From Tardiphaga sp052076105 (GTDB lineage Bacteria > Pseudomonadota > Alphaproteobacteria > Rhizobiales > Xanthobacteraceae): DNA of 64,000 bases. Positions 17,122-25,081 of this stretch are shown here, piece after piece. The stretch spans positions 6,019,463 to 6,083,462 of the forward strand of contig NZ_CP197245.1 in assembly GCF_052076105.1 (NCBI RefSeq), given 5' to 3'. The position numbers and the translations under genes are program-made. The notes under the pieces were generated by a model that was not told the DNA's origin, did no database searches, and saw nothing but the letters and a program-made list of their open reading frames with translations. Position 1 is the stretch's first letter. Every line of letters starts with the position of its first letter.

Positions 17122-18159
17122 TCAGGTCATCAGTGTGACCAGCGCAAGGCTGAAGCTGGCAATGAACAGAAAGGCCGCGGCGCCGAGCAGCAGCGGGCGG
17201 GGACCCTTGGCGCGGAGCTTCCGGACATTGGTTTCCAGCCCCATCGCGGCAAGCGCCATGGTCAGCAGGAAGGTCGTGATCGGAATGATCACGCTCATGG
17301 CTGCATGCGGCACGTCAACGAGGCTGTTCAGGATCACCATCGCCACGAAGCCGAAGGCGAACCACGGCATCGGCACCTTGGTGCTGCCGGATTCCGTGCC
17401 GATGCCACGTGCGCGTCGGGTCGCCAGCAGGCCAAGTGTGATGACTACAGGTGCCAGCATCATCACGCGCGCAAGCTTGGTGATGGTGCCGAACTCGCCG
17501 GCTTCAGGGCCCCGTTGGAACGTGGCGGCGACGACCTGTGCGATCTCGTGGATCGATGCGCCGGCCCACAGCCCGAAATGATGCGGATCGAGCCGCAGCA
17601 CATTACTGAGTAGCGGATAGACGAACATGGCGATCGAGCCAAAGATGGTGACGCAGGCAACCGCGTAAGCGACATCTTCGTCGGGCGCGCGGGTCACGGT
17701 GTTGGTCGCAACAACAGCAGAGGCACCGCAGATCGATGTGCCAGCGGCGATCAGTTCGACCAGTCTGCGGTCGATACCCATCGCGCGGCCAAGCCATGTG
17801 GTGAAGACGAAGGTTGCAATGAGCGTCGCCGCGATCACCGCAAAGCCGATGCCGCCAACCTCCAGCAATTGCGCTGCGGTCAGCTGCAGGCCGAGCAGGA
17901 TGATGGCGAAGCGCAGGATGCTGCGCATGGAGAAGCCGATGCCGGCTTTGGCTGCGGCTGGCGTGCCGGATGTGTTCTGGATCGCGATGCCGATGCCGAT
18001 TGCCAGGATCATCGGACTGGCGAAGCCGACATAGGGGATCTCACGCAAGGCGAATGCGGCGCCGGCGATTGCGGCGGTAAGCGCCAGGCCGGGGAGAAAC
18101 GGAAGGCTGCGCGCAGCAAGCGGGCTGGTGCGGTTCGCATCTTGGGCAAGAACGGTCAT
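17122..18159 (-). CDS. YeiH family putative sulfate/sulfite exporter
   Basis: The 345-residue membrane protein has nine to ten hydrophobic segments and the UPF0324/YeiH landmarks LRFAIILLGLQLTAAQL, AAGTSICGASAVVATNTV (residues about 140-158) and HHFGLWAGASIHEIAQVVAA. The family includes TauZ and is thought to export sulfite or sulfate made from organosulfonates; the substrate here is not shown. It is the first gene of a two-gene unit with the LysR regulator, and the region upstream carries repeated TTGATC motifs that could be the regulator's binding site. Confidence 0.88.
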   Translation of the reverse strand: MTVLAQDANRTSPLAARSLPFLPGLALTAAIAGAAFALREIPYVGFASPMILAIGIGIAIQNTSGTPAAAKAGIGFSMRSILRFAIILLGLQLTAAQLLEVGGIGFAVIAATLIATFVFTTWLGRAMGIDRRLVELIAAGTSICGASAVVATNTVTRAPDEDVAYAVACVTIFGSIAMFVYPLLSNVLRLDPHHFGLWAGASIHEIAQVVAATFQRGPEAGEFGTITKLARVMMLAPVVITLGLLATRRARGIGTESGSTKVPMPWFAFGFVAMVILNSLVDVPHAAMSVIIPITTFLLTMALAAMGLETNVRKLRAKGPRPLLLGAAAFLFIASFSLALVTLMT

Positions 18160-18195
18160 GGGCCAAACTCCGGTTTGGCCACATCCTCATGTCGT

Positions 18196-18253
18196 TTGAT
18201 CAATAAATCTAATTGATCATTATTGTCATTTCAATCGATATAGATGATTGATC
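18196..18253. promoter_or_regulatory. AT-rich region with three TTGATC motifs upstream of the YeiH exporter
   Basis: TTGATCAA (18196-18203), ATTGATCAT (18212-18220) and TTGATC (18248-18253) lie in an AT-rich stretch 37-94 bp upstream of the exporter start. Repeated dyads at this place suit a LysR-type target. The FNR/FixK pattern TTGAT-N4-ATCAA is not met. Function is inferred. Confidence 0.4.
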
Positions 18254-18265
18254 GCTTAAGAGGCT

Positions 18266-18410
18266 GTCATTCCGGGGCATGGCCGGCTCTTGCCGGGCGC
18301 GAACCCCAGCCACTCCCTTGGAGTGGCGGGGAATCTCAGCATAGTGAAAACACATCGGGATTCCGGGCTCGGGTCCGACGCCTGCGGCGTCTCTCCCGCC
18401 CCGGAATGAC
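18266..18410. repeat. 145-bp element with perfect 13-bp terminal inverted repeats (family E)
   Basis: GTCATTCCGGGGC at 18266-18278 is the exact reverse complement of GCCCCGGAATGAC at 18398-18410. The interior holds further small palindromes (CCACTCCCTTGGAGTGG, GACGCCTGCGGCGTC). It has no open reading frame. This is probably a non-autonomous palindromic intergenic element. It separates the YeiH promoter region from the lrp-type gene. Confidence 0.75.
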
Positions 18411-18433
18411 GTCGAGGGCTCTTGGGAGCTTAC

Positions 18434-18943
18434 TCATGCGGCCGGCATTGGCGGCACTGGCAGCGCCGTCACCGACTTGATCTTCTCCATGGCGAAGCGG
18501 GAGGTGACGTTCTTCAACGCCACCGCACTGATCAGCTTTTTGTAGAAGATGTCGTAGCTCTGCATGTCGGCCACGACCACGCGCAGCATGTAATCGACGT
18601 CGCCGGCCATGCGGTAGAACTCCATGACTTCGGGCATGGCGCTGACGGCATCGGCGAATTTCTTCAGCCAGGAGTCGGAATGGTCGCCGCTCTCCACCGA
18701 GACAAACACCGAGATACCGAGGCCGATCTTGTTTTGATCGACCAGGGCAACCCGGCGGAGGATCACACCATCGGCCTCAAGGCGCTGGATGCGCTTCCAG
18801 CATGGTGTCGACGAAAGCCCCACGCGGTCGCCGATCTCGGCCACCGACAGCGAGGCGTCTTCCTGCAGCACCGTCAGGATCTTGCGATCGATCGCATCGA
18901 GGCGACGGGTGGATTCAAGGGGCTGATCGGCGACATCGGTCAT
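18434..18943 (-). CDS. Lrp/AsnC family transcriptional regulator
   Basis: The 169-residue regulator has an AsnC-type helix-turn-helix (LDAIDRKILTVLQEDASLSVAEIGDRVGLSSTPCWKRI, split here: residues about 14-50) and the RAM effector-binding domain (FADAVSAMPEVMEFYRMAG, DVDYMLRVVVADM). It probably senses an amino acid and binds as an octamer. The short upstream region contains repeated AGAAC/GTTCT half-sites next to the start codon, which suggests autoregulation. The neighbouring PfkB kinase may or may not be its target. Confidence 0.92.
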   Translation of the reverse strand: MTDVADQPLESTRRLDAIDRKILTVLQEDASLSVAEIGDRVGLSSTPCWKRIQRLEADGVILRRVALVDQNKIGLGISVFVSVESGDHSDSWLKKFADAVSAMPEVMEFYRMAGDVDYMLRVVVADMQSYDIFYKKLISAVALKNVTSRFAMEKIKSVTALPVPPMPAA

Positions 18944-18947
18944 GGGA

Positions 18948-18994
18948 AGAACTTTGTTCTAATTACAGGGTCGAATAACCTCATATATAGAACA
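18948..18994. promoter_or_regulatory. Inverted AGAAC/GTTCT half-sites upstream of the Lrp-type gene
   Basis: AGAAC-N3-GTTCT (18948-18960) starts five bases upstream of the start codon, and TGTTCTA (18955-18961) is matched by TAGAACA (18988-18994). The region between is AT-rich (ATATATAG). The layout fits an Lrp-family autoregulatory site covering the promoter; this is inference. Confidence 0.4.
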
Positions 18995-19021
18995 TTCTTC
19001 CAAGGCAAGCCCTGTGCGGCC

Positions 19022-19954
19022 TCAGGTAAGGGCGCCGACCCTGGATTCCCTCAAAAGCTGTTCGACTTCAGCACGTTGCGGGCAGGCGAAAGCGCCGCCA
19101 TAGCGGGTGCATTTCAGTGCCGCAGCAGCGGAGGCGAAGCGCAGGGCCTCCGGTACCGACTTGCCGCTGGCGAATTCCAGCGCGAAGGCGCCATGAAAAA
19201 TATCGCCGGCGCCGAGGGTGTCCACGGTGTGAACGGGGAAGGCAGGGGTCTCCTTCGGATGCCCCTGCTCGTCGAGCCACAGGGTACCGCGGGGGCCGCG
19301 GGTGACGGCGAGGAAGGACGAGGTCAGCGTTGCCATCTTCTGCAGCGCCTTGAGATTGTCGGTGATGCCGGCGGTCGATTGCAGCGCGTCGTCCGAGAAA
19401 ATCAGGTGTGAGGAGGCGGTCAGCAGGCCCTCGCGCTGAGACAGCGTGCTATCGATATCGACCACCACGGGAATGCCGCGATGGCGCGCCTCGATGCAGA
19501 GTTCGGTGGCGAAGCCCGCGCAGCGGCTCTCGACCAGGATGGCGTTGCAGTCCTTCAGCAGCAGGTCGTGATCGGGCAGTTTCACTTTCCAGAGTTCGGG
19601 ATCGCGGAAGGTGACAATGGTGCGCTCGCCCGACGGGTCGATCATGACGGCCGAGATCGGCGTTACGAGACCTGGCATGTGCACCAGATGCGCGGAGTCG
19701 ATGCCTTCCTTGGCGAGATCGTCGAACAGGAACTGGTCAGCGGTTTCGCTCTTGTCGCCCATTGGTCCGGTCATCGACGCCCGGCCGCCGAGCCGGCTGA
19801 CGCCGATGGCGGCATTGAGCGCGTTGCCGCCGATGATCTGGGCGAAGCGTTGGGAAGGGAATTTCTGGCCACGCCCGGGTACGGATTCAACGGCAAAGGT
19901 CAGGTCGCGAACCGGCAGGCCGATGCACAATACGCGGACAGGCTTGGCGCTCAT
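19022..19954 (-). CDS. PfkB family carbohydrate/nucleoside kinase
   Basis: The 310-residue protein has both PfkB signatures: the glycine-rich N-terminal block IGGNALNAAIGVSRLGG and the C-terminal VDTLGAGDIFHGAFAL with the catalytic aspartate in GAGD. It phosphorylates a sugar, sugar-like or nucleoside substrate with ATP in the cytoplasm; the substrate cannot be read from the sequence. It lies 18 bp downstream of nudC and follows the order HIT-nudC-kinase on the minus strand, so it may be the last gene of that small operon. Confidence 0.88.
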   Translation of the reverse strand: MSAKPVRVLCIGLPVRDLTFAVESVPGRGQKFPSQRFAQIIGGNALNAAIGVSRLGGRASMTGPMGDKSETADQFLFDDLAKEGIDSAHLVHMPGLVTPISAVMIDPSGERTIVTFRDPELWKVKLPDHDLLLKDCNAILVESRCAGFATELCIEARHRGIPVVVDIDSTLSQREGLLTASSHLIFSDDALQSTAGITDNLKALQKMATLTSSFLAVTRGPRGTLWLDEQGHPKETPAFPVHTVDTLGAGDIFHGAFALEFASGKSVPEALRFASAAAALKCTRYGGAFACPQRAEVEQLLRESRVGALT

Positions 19955-19972
19955 GAAGGATTCCCCGTTTGG

Positions 19973-20911
19973 TCAGGCCCGGTCGGGATGCAGCCAGCGG
20001 CCGAGCAGATGATGCGCGATGGCGAATGCATGCGGCCCCGCGAGCCCCTCCGGGTGTTCGCGTTTCCACATCAGCATCGCCTCGTCACGGTCAAACCACC
20101 GGGCGTCCTCAAGTTCCATTTTGTCGACGGTAATCTCGTCGCTGATGGCGCGGGCCGAGCAGCCGATCATCAGGGATGACGGATAGGGCCAGGGCTGCGT
20201 CATGTAATAGGTGACGTCGGTGCAGCGGATGCCGGCTTCCTCGAAGATCTCGCGCTTCACCGCGTCCTCGATGGTTTCGGCGGCTTCGACGAAGCCGGCG
20301 AGGCACGAATACATGCCCGGTGGGAACTGCTTCTGGCGGCCGAGCAGACACTTGTCGCCTTTCTCCACCAGCATGATGACGACGGGATCGGTGCGCGGGA
20401 AATGCTCGGTCTTGCAGCTTGGGCAAACGCGCTTCCAGCCGCCTTCGGCCATCGACGACTTGGCGCCGCAATTGGCGCAAAACCCGTGGCGCTGATGCCA
20501 GGACACTAGCGACTTCGCCTGCGCGATCGCCGAAAGCTGCTCCGGGGGCACCACGCCCTGCATCGCCATGCCGCGGAGTTCGCTGACAACGGCATCGTCG
20601 CGGGTCAGCAGCTTCTCGACGGCGGGTGCGCCGATGCCCATGCCGAACACGGCATCGCCATCACGCAGGCCGAGAAAGACGGTGCCGGGATTGGCGCCGA
20701 ATGTCAGCGCCTCGTCGATGGTCAGCAGCGCGCGCTGGGCATCGCCATCCTTCTTCATGACCAGCGAGTCGCGATAGATCACGTAAGCGCGCGAGGAGCT
20801 TTTGCCCTCCAGCGCGAACAGTTTCTCGTCGCTGAAGCGCAGATGCGCGGCACGATCGAGCGTGTTGGAGACGAAGGCCGGGTGGCCGAGCGGAAACAGC
20901 TTGCTTGTCAT
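19973..20911 (-). CDS. nudC: NAD(+) diphosphatase (NADH pyrophosphatase)
   Basis: This Nudix hydrolase cleaves NAD(H) to NMN(H) and AMP and can remove NAD caps from RNA. The 312-residue product has the zinc ribbon FCANCGAKSSMAEGGWKRVCPSC (four cysteines, written as residues about 150-172), the Nudix box GFVEAAETIEDAVKREIFEEAG (residues about 210-231) and the NudC-specific SQPWPFPxS element as TQPWPYPSSLMIG. The ATG at 20911 is preferred; a TTG nine bases upstream overlaps the HIT gene stop. The close spacing implies cotranscription with the HIT gene. Confidence 0.94.
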   Translation of the reverse strand: MTSKLFPLGHPAFVSNTLDRAAHLRFSDEKLFALEGKSSSRAYVIYRDSLVMKKDGDAQRALLTIDEALTFGANPGTVFLGLRDGDAVFGMGIGAPAVEKLLTRDDAVVSELRGMAMQGVVPPEQLSAIAQAKSLVSWHQRHGFCANCGAKSSMAEGGWKRVCPSCKTEHFPRTDPVVIMLVEKGDKCLLGRQKQFPPGMYSCLAGFVEAAETIEDAVKREIFEEAGIRCTDVTYYMTQPWPYPSSLMIGCSARAISDEITVDKMELEDARWFDRDEAMLMWKREHPEGLAGPHAFAIAHHLLGRWLHPDRA

Positions 20912-20916
20912 GATGG

Positions 20917-21339
20917 TCAACCGAGCCAGATCTTGCGGCGGAGTTCTGAGATGAAGCGCTGCACTTCGGCGGCGTCATGGGCGAGTGGCGGCATCACGCC
21001 CCAGATCGGCCGCGGCCAGGCGGCATCGGTCTTGCGGCGTGCGATGATGTGGACGTGCAACTGCGGCACCATATTGCCGAGCGCCGCGACATTGAGCTTG
21101 TCGCATTTGGTGGTCTCTTTGAGCGCGCGGCCGACGCGGTTGATCTCGGTCATCAACTGGCCCTGCGCAACCTCATCGAGATCGATGATCTCGGTAATGT
21201 CGGCACGGCGCGGCACCAGCATGAGCCAGGGGTAATGCGCGTCCTTCACCACCAGCACGCGGCTGAGGGGGAGGTCGCCGATGTCGATGGTGTCTTGCTG
21301 CAACTGCTCGTGCAGCGACCAGGAGGAGGGAGCGGCCAT
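20917..21339 (-). CDS. HIT family protein
   Basis: The 140-residue protein has the histidine triad motif QLHVHIIARR near residue 96 and the conserved YPWLMLVPRR segment that precedes it. HIT proteins are nucleotide hydrolases or transferases acting on dinucleotide or adenylate substrates, in the cytoplasm. Its linkage to nudC, another dinucleotide hydrolase, is consistent with nucleotide housekeeping. It is divergent from the signal recognition particle RNA gene. Confidence 0.92.
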   Translation of the reverse strand: MAAPSSWSLHEQLQQDTIDIGDLPLSRVLVVKDAHYPWLMLVPRRADITEIIDLDEVAQGQLMTEINRVGRALKETTKCDKLNVAALGNMVPQLHVHIIARRKTDAAWPRPIWGVMPPLAHDAAEVQRFISELRRKIWLG

Positions 21340-21472
21340 TCTGACTCTCGATTAAGGCGCACAGCGTCGCAGGAAGCGGCTACGCAGACAACTCCCGTCA
21401 TGGCCGGTTTTGCGCGTCTGGACCACGTTTTCTTGCGACTTTCCTGCGCAAATCTTGCGGCGGCCGCCGCGC

Positions 21473-21501
21473 TTGCTTTCCGACCATTTTGGCCCCAAAT
21501 A
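21473..21501 (+). promoter_or_regulatory. Predicted promoter of the SRP RNA gene
   Basis: TTGCTT (21473-21478), 17 bases, then CAAATA (21496-21501). The expected start seven bases downstream, at 21508, coincides with the first paired base of the SRP RNA. Confidence 0.5.
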
Positions 21502-21507
21502 AGCACC

Positions 21508-21603
21508 GGGAGATTGGCGGTGGACGAGCCACTCGCCAATCGGGTCAGGTCCGGAAGGAAGCAGCCCTAACGAGATCCGGATCGGGTCGCTCGTCAGTCT
21601 CCT
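21508..21603 (+). ncRNA. ffs: Signal recognition particle RNA (4.5S-type, small bacterial SRP)
   Basis: The conserved domain IV loop GGTCAGGTCCGGAAGGAAGC is present at 21543-21562 and continues as AGCC. The ends pair (GGGAGA at 21508 with TCTCCT at 21598) and GACGAGC (21523) pairs with GCTCGTC (21588), giving the expected single long hairpin of about 96 nt. This RNA binds Ffh and directs membrane protein insertion. It lies between the HIT gene and dnaX. A T-rich stretch (TTGTTTTA) follows and probably ends transcription. Confidence 0.93.
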
Positions 21604-21774
21604 ACTTGTTTTATCGAGCAAATTCAGCGTCCTGCTCATGGTCGTTGGCTCGGTGGGCGCCTTGTTCGATGAGTGAGGCAGTATCGAAGGCCGGAACCTG
21701 TGTCCCGTTCCGCCTGTGATGCGCCAGATGTTCCGCAAGCCGGCTTTACGAGACAACACATTGCGGATTCCTCG

Positions 21775-23661
21775 ATGACCGACGCTGGCACGTCCCTTCC
21801 CGATGATCACCAGGCCGGTTTCGATATGGGCGCAGCCCCCGCAGTGGCGACGCCCTATCGCGTGCTCGCGCGCAAATACCGCCCCGGCAGTTTCGACGAT
21901 CTGATCGGCCAGGAAGCGCTGGTCCGCACCGTCTCCAACGCGTTCGAGACCGGCCGCATTCCGCAGGCCTGGATTCTCACCGGTGTTCGCGGGGTCGGCA
22001 AGACCACCACGGCGCGCATTCTCGCACGCGCATTGAATTATGAAATGGCCGATGGGTCGGTCAAAGGCCCGACCATCCATATGCCGGTGCCGGGCATCCA
22101 CTGCCAGGCGATCATGGAAAGCCGGCATATCGATATTCTCGAAATGGACGCAGCGTCGCATACCGGCGTCGACGATGTTCGCCAGATCAATGACAGCGTG
22201 CGCTATGCGCCTTCCAGCGCGCGCTACAAGGTCTACATCATCGACGAAGTCCACATGTTGTCGACCGCCGCCTTCAACGCGTTCCTGAAGACGCTGGAAG
22301 AGCCGCCGGAACACGCCAAATTCGTGTTCGCCACCACTGAAATCCGCAAGGTGCCGGTGACGGTGCTGTCGCGCTGCCAGCGCTTCGACCTGCGCCGCGT
22401 CGATGCCGACGTGCTGATGTCGCATCTGTCGAACATCGCAGGCAAAGAGAATGTCGAGGTCGAGCCGGAAGCGCTGGGCATCATCGCCCGCGCCGCCGAA
22501 GGCTCGGTGCGCGATTCGCTGTCGCTGTTCGATCAGGCCATCGCGCATGCCGCAGGCACGGTCCGCGCCGATGCGGTCCGGCAGATGCTCGGCCTTGCTG
22601 ACCGCACCCGCGTGATCGACCTGTTCGATTCGCTGGCGCGCGGCGATATCGCCAGTGCCTTCCGCGAGTTCCGCGAGCAATATGACGTTGGTGCCGACCC
22701 GATCGTGGTGCTCAGCGATCTCGCCGAATTCGTCAACTTCGTCACCCGCGTGAAGATCGTGCCGGCAACTGCCGACAATGTTGCGTTTGGCGAGACCGAA
22801 CGTTTGCGCGCACGCGATTTCGCCTCGAAGCTGTCGATGCGGGTACTGTCGCGGATGTGGCAGATGCTGCTCAAGGGCATCACTGAAGTGCAGGGCGCGA
22901 CGCGTCCCGCTGCCGCTGCCGAGATGGTGCTCGTGCGGATAGCTTACGTCGCCGATCTGCCGACCCCGGACGAAGCGATCCGGATGCTCGACCAGAATGG
23001 CGGGACGTCGCCGATGATCCCAACAAATGGTGGAGGGCGTGCCGCGCCGTCCTCCGCCAATCCTTCCGCTGCGATGTCGGCATCCTTGCCGTCAGCGCAG
23101 ATGCCATCTGCGATGCCGACGATGTCAGCGGGCGTATCGCGCGGTCCGACCATGCAGCGCGGCAGTGCCGAACCATCGCCGCGGCCGCAGGTCGGCATGA
23201 CGGATGCGCAGCCCGCGCCGGTGCTGAAGATTTCGACCTTCCCTGAACTCGTGGCTCTGGCCGGCGAGAAACGCGATCTGATGGTGCGTGGCGCCCTCGA
23301 ATCCGATGTGCGCCTGATCCGGATCGAGGACGGGCGGCTTGAGCTGGCGATGGAGCGCACGGCGTCGCGCACGCTGATCAACGATCTGTCGCGCAAGCTT
23401 GAACAATGGACGGGCAGGCGCTGGGCCGTGATCGTGTCCAACGAGCAAGGCCAGGCGACACTGCGTGAGCAGCAGCTCGAACAGAAGAACGAGCGCCAAC
23501 GCGCGGCGGAAGCCGATCCGCGGGTGAAGGAAGTATTGGCGCGGTTCCCTCGAGCGAAAGTCGAGGTGCGTGTCATCGCTCCCGAGCCGCCGGAATTTAG
23601 CGGTAGTGACAGTGACCTGATCAGCGACGATGCGTCCGACGGTCTCAACGACGACGATTAA
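21775..23661 (+). CDS. dnaX: DNA polymerase III subunits gamma and tau
   Basis: The 628-residue clamp-loader ATPase has ARKYRPGSFDDLIGQEALV, the P-loop TGVRGVGKTTTARILARAL (residues about 68-86), Walker B KVYIIDEVHMLST and sensor 1 FVFATTEIRKVP. A low-complexity Ala/Ser/Met/Pro stretch (residues about 410-470) leads to the tau-specific C terminus. Where most DnaX proteins have a four-cysteine zinc module, this one has DGSVKGPTIHMPVPGIHC with a single cysteine, so the zinc site is gone. The ATG at 21775 is preferred to an upstream in-frame start that would overlap the SRP RNA region. First gene of dnaX-ybaB-recR. Confidence 0.95.
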   Translation: MTDAGTSLPDDHQAGFDMGAAPAVATPYRVLARKYRPGSFDDLIGQEALVRTVSNAFETGRIPQAWILTGVRGVGKTTTARILARALNYEMADGSVKGPTIHMPVPGIHCQAIMESRHIDILEMDAASHTGVDDVRQINDSVRYAPSSARYKVYIIDEVHMLSTAAFNAFLKTLEEPPEHAKFVFATTEIRKVPVTVLSRCQRFDLRRVDADVLMSHLSNIAGKENVEVEPEALGIIARAAEGSVRDSLSLFDQAIAHAAGTVRADAVRQMLGLADRTRVIDLFDSLARGDIASAFREFREQYDVGADPIVVLSDLAEFVNFVTRVKIVPATADNVAFGETERLRARDFASKLSMRVLSRMWQMLLKGITEVQGATRPAAAAEMVLVRIAYVADLPTPDEAIRMLDQNGGTSPMIPTNGGGRAAPSSANPSAAMSASLPSAQMPSAMPTMSAGVSRGPTMQRGSAEPSPRPQVGMTDAQPAPVLKISTFPELVALAGEKRDLMVRGALESDVRLIRIEDGRLELAMERTASRTLINDLSRKLEQWTGRRWAVIVSNEQGQATLREQQLEQKNERQRAAEADPRVKEVLARFPRAKVEVRVIAPEPPEFSGSDSDLISDDASDGLNDDD

Positions 23662-23682
23662 TCGAATTGCGAAGGAAAGCTC

Positions 23683-24003
23683 ATGGCTGATTTTCTCGGC
23701 ATGATGAAACAGGCAGCGCAGCTGCAATCGAAGATGAAGGCGATGCAGGACGAGCTCGACCATGTCGAGGTCGAAGGCATCTCCGGCGGAGGCCTCGTCT
23801 CGGTACGGATGACGGCGAAGATGGACGTCAAAGCCATCAAGATCGACCCGTCGCTGATGAAGGCTGACGAGCAGGAAATCCTCGAGGACCTTCTGGTCAC
23901 CGCGATGGGCGATGCGAAGCGCAAGGCCGAGGCTGCCATGCAGGAGAAGATGCAGGCTCTGACCGGTGGACTCGGCCTGCCACCGGGGATGGGCCTCACC
24001 TGA
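23683..24003 (+). CDS. YbaB/EbfC family nucleoid-associated protein
   Basis: The 106-residue protein begins ADFLGMMKQAAQLQSKMKAMQDEL and has the VEGISGGGLVSVRMTAKMDVK core of the YbaB/EbfC DNA-binding family. It binds DNA as a dimer with helical pincers. It sits 21 bp after dnaX and ends one base before the recR start, the standard dnaX-ybaB-recR order. Confidence 0.96.
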   Translation: MADFLGMMKQAAQLQSKMKAMQDELDHVEVEGISGGGLVSVRMTAKMDVKAIKIDPSLMKADEQEILEDLLVTAMGDAKRKAEAAMQEKMQALTGGLGLPPGMGLT

Positions 24004-24004
24004 G

Positions 24005-24607
24005 ATGGCGTCGACGGCCGGACCGGAAATCGAGCGCCTGATTCAATTGCTGGCGCGGCTGCCCGGGCTTGGCCCGCGCTCGGCCCGGCGTGCTGCGTTG
24101 CATCTGATCAAGAAGCGCGAGGCGCTGATGACGCCGCTGGCCGGTGCCTTGCAAGTGGCGATCGACCGGATTCAAGTCTGCAAGATCTGCAGCAATATTG
24201 ATACGCAAAATCCCTGCACGATCTGCACGGATCCGCGCCGCGATCCCTCGACCATCGTGGTGGTCGCCGATGTCGCCGATCTGTGGGCGTTAGAGCGCGC
24301 CAACGCGGCGCCTGGCAAATATCATGTGCTCGGTGGCACGCTGTCGCCGCTCGATGGCGTTGGTCCGCAGGATCTGACCATCGACGCACTGGTGTCCCGT
24401 GCGCATGAGCCGGAGGTGAGCGAAATCATCCTGGCGCTGAATGCGACGGTGGATGGGCAAACCACAGCACATTACATCACCGACCTCCTGCAGGACGCGA
24501 ATGTGAAAGTGACGCGGCTGGCGCATGGCGTGCCGGTTGGCGGCGAACTGGACTACCTCGATGAAGGCACGCTGTCGGCAGCCATGCGACAGCGCACACT
24601 GTTTTGA
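24005..24607 (+). CDS. recR: Recombination protein RecR
   Basis: The 200-residue protein works with RecF and RecO to load RecA at gaps. It has the helix-hairpin-helix LLARLPGLGPRSARRAALHL, the C4 zinc finger CKICSNIDTQNPCTIC (residues about 58-73), a Toprim domain (TIVVVADVADLWALE) and the C-terminal ATP-binding-like LAHGVPVGGELDYLDEGTL. The ATG at 24005 directly follows the ybaB stop; an upstream in-frame start would overlap ybaB. Confidence 0.96.
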   Translation: MASTAGPEIERLIQLLARLPGLGPRSARRAALHLIKKREALMTPLAGALQVAIDRIQVCKICSNIDTQNPCTICTDPRRDPSTIVVVADVADLWALERANAAPGKYHVLGGTLSPLDGVGPQDLTIDALVSRAHEPEVSEIILALNATVDGQTTAHYITDLLQDANVKVTRLAHGVPVGGELDYLDEGTLSAAMRQRTLF

Positions 24608-24623
24608 GACGGGACTGATTTCG

Positions 24624-25070
24624 ATGACACGATACAAATTCACGGCGCAACTCGGTCGGGTTGCGGTGCTTTCCATTGCAGGCCTCATGACGACGGTCGC
24701 TTACGCAGCCTCCGAAGCGCAGGAAACGCCGGCCAAACCTGTTGCGCCAAAGGCAATGCATATCGGCGACGTGCTGACGGGGCAGCTCAATGCCATGCGC
24801 AGCCGCGACGCGAAAGGCAAGCGCACCAATGTCTATCAGGTGGTCAGCGAGCCCCGCCGTCTGCCGGCCCCGGCCGGTCTGTGCAATCTCGAGACCGGCC
24901 CCGAGACCTTCGAGATCGTGGCGGCAAGCGAAGCGCAAGCCACGCAGTTGCAGAAACTTGTCGGCAAGGAAGTGGCATTCAAGGTGTCGGAAGTGTCCTG
25001 CGCCGAACAGGCAGGCCAGATGAGCGAAGCGCTGGTGACGAAATGGAGCGTGGTGTCGAAGCCGAACTGA
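24624..25070 (+). CDS. Small secreted hypothetical protein
   Basis: The 148-residue product starts with a basic region and a hydrophobic core ending AYAASEA, a probable Sec signal peptide. The mature part (HIGDVLTGQLNAMRSRDAKGKR, VSEPRRLPAPAGLCNLETGPETFEIV, KLVGKEVAFKVSEVSCAEQAG) has two cysteines that may form a disulfide. I do not recognise a named family. It lies 16 bp after recR and may be cotranscribed, but it has no obvious link to recombination. A start further upstream would overlap recR. It converges with the AmpG-like gene. Confidence 0.75.
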   Translation: MTRYKFTAQLGRVAVLSIAGLMTTVAYAASEAQETPAKPVAPKAMHIGDVLTGQLNAMRSRDAKGKRTNVYQVVSEPRRLPAPAGLCNLETGPETFEIVAASEAQATQLQKLVGKEVAFKVSEVSCAEQAGQMSEALVTKWSVVSKPN

Positions 25071-25081
25071 ACTCGCTTCGA

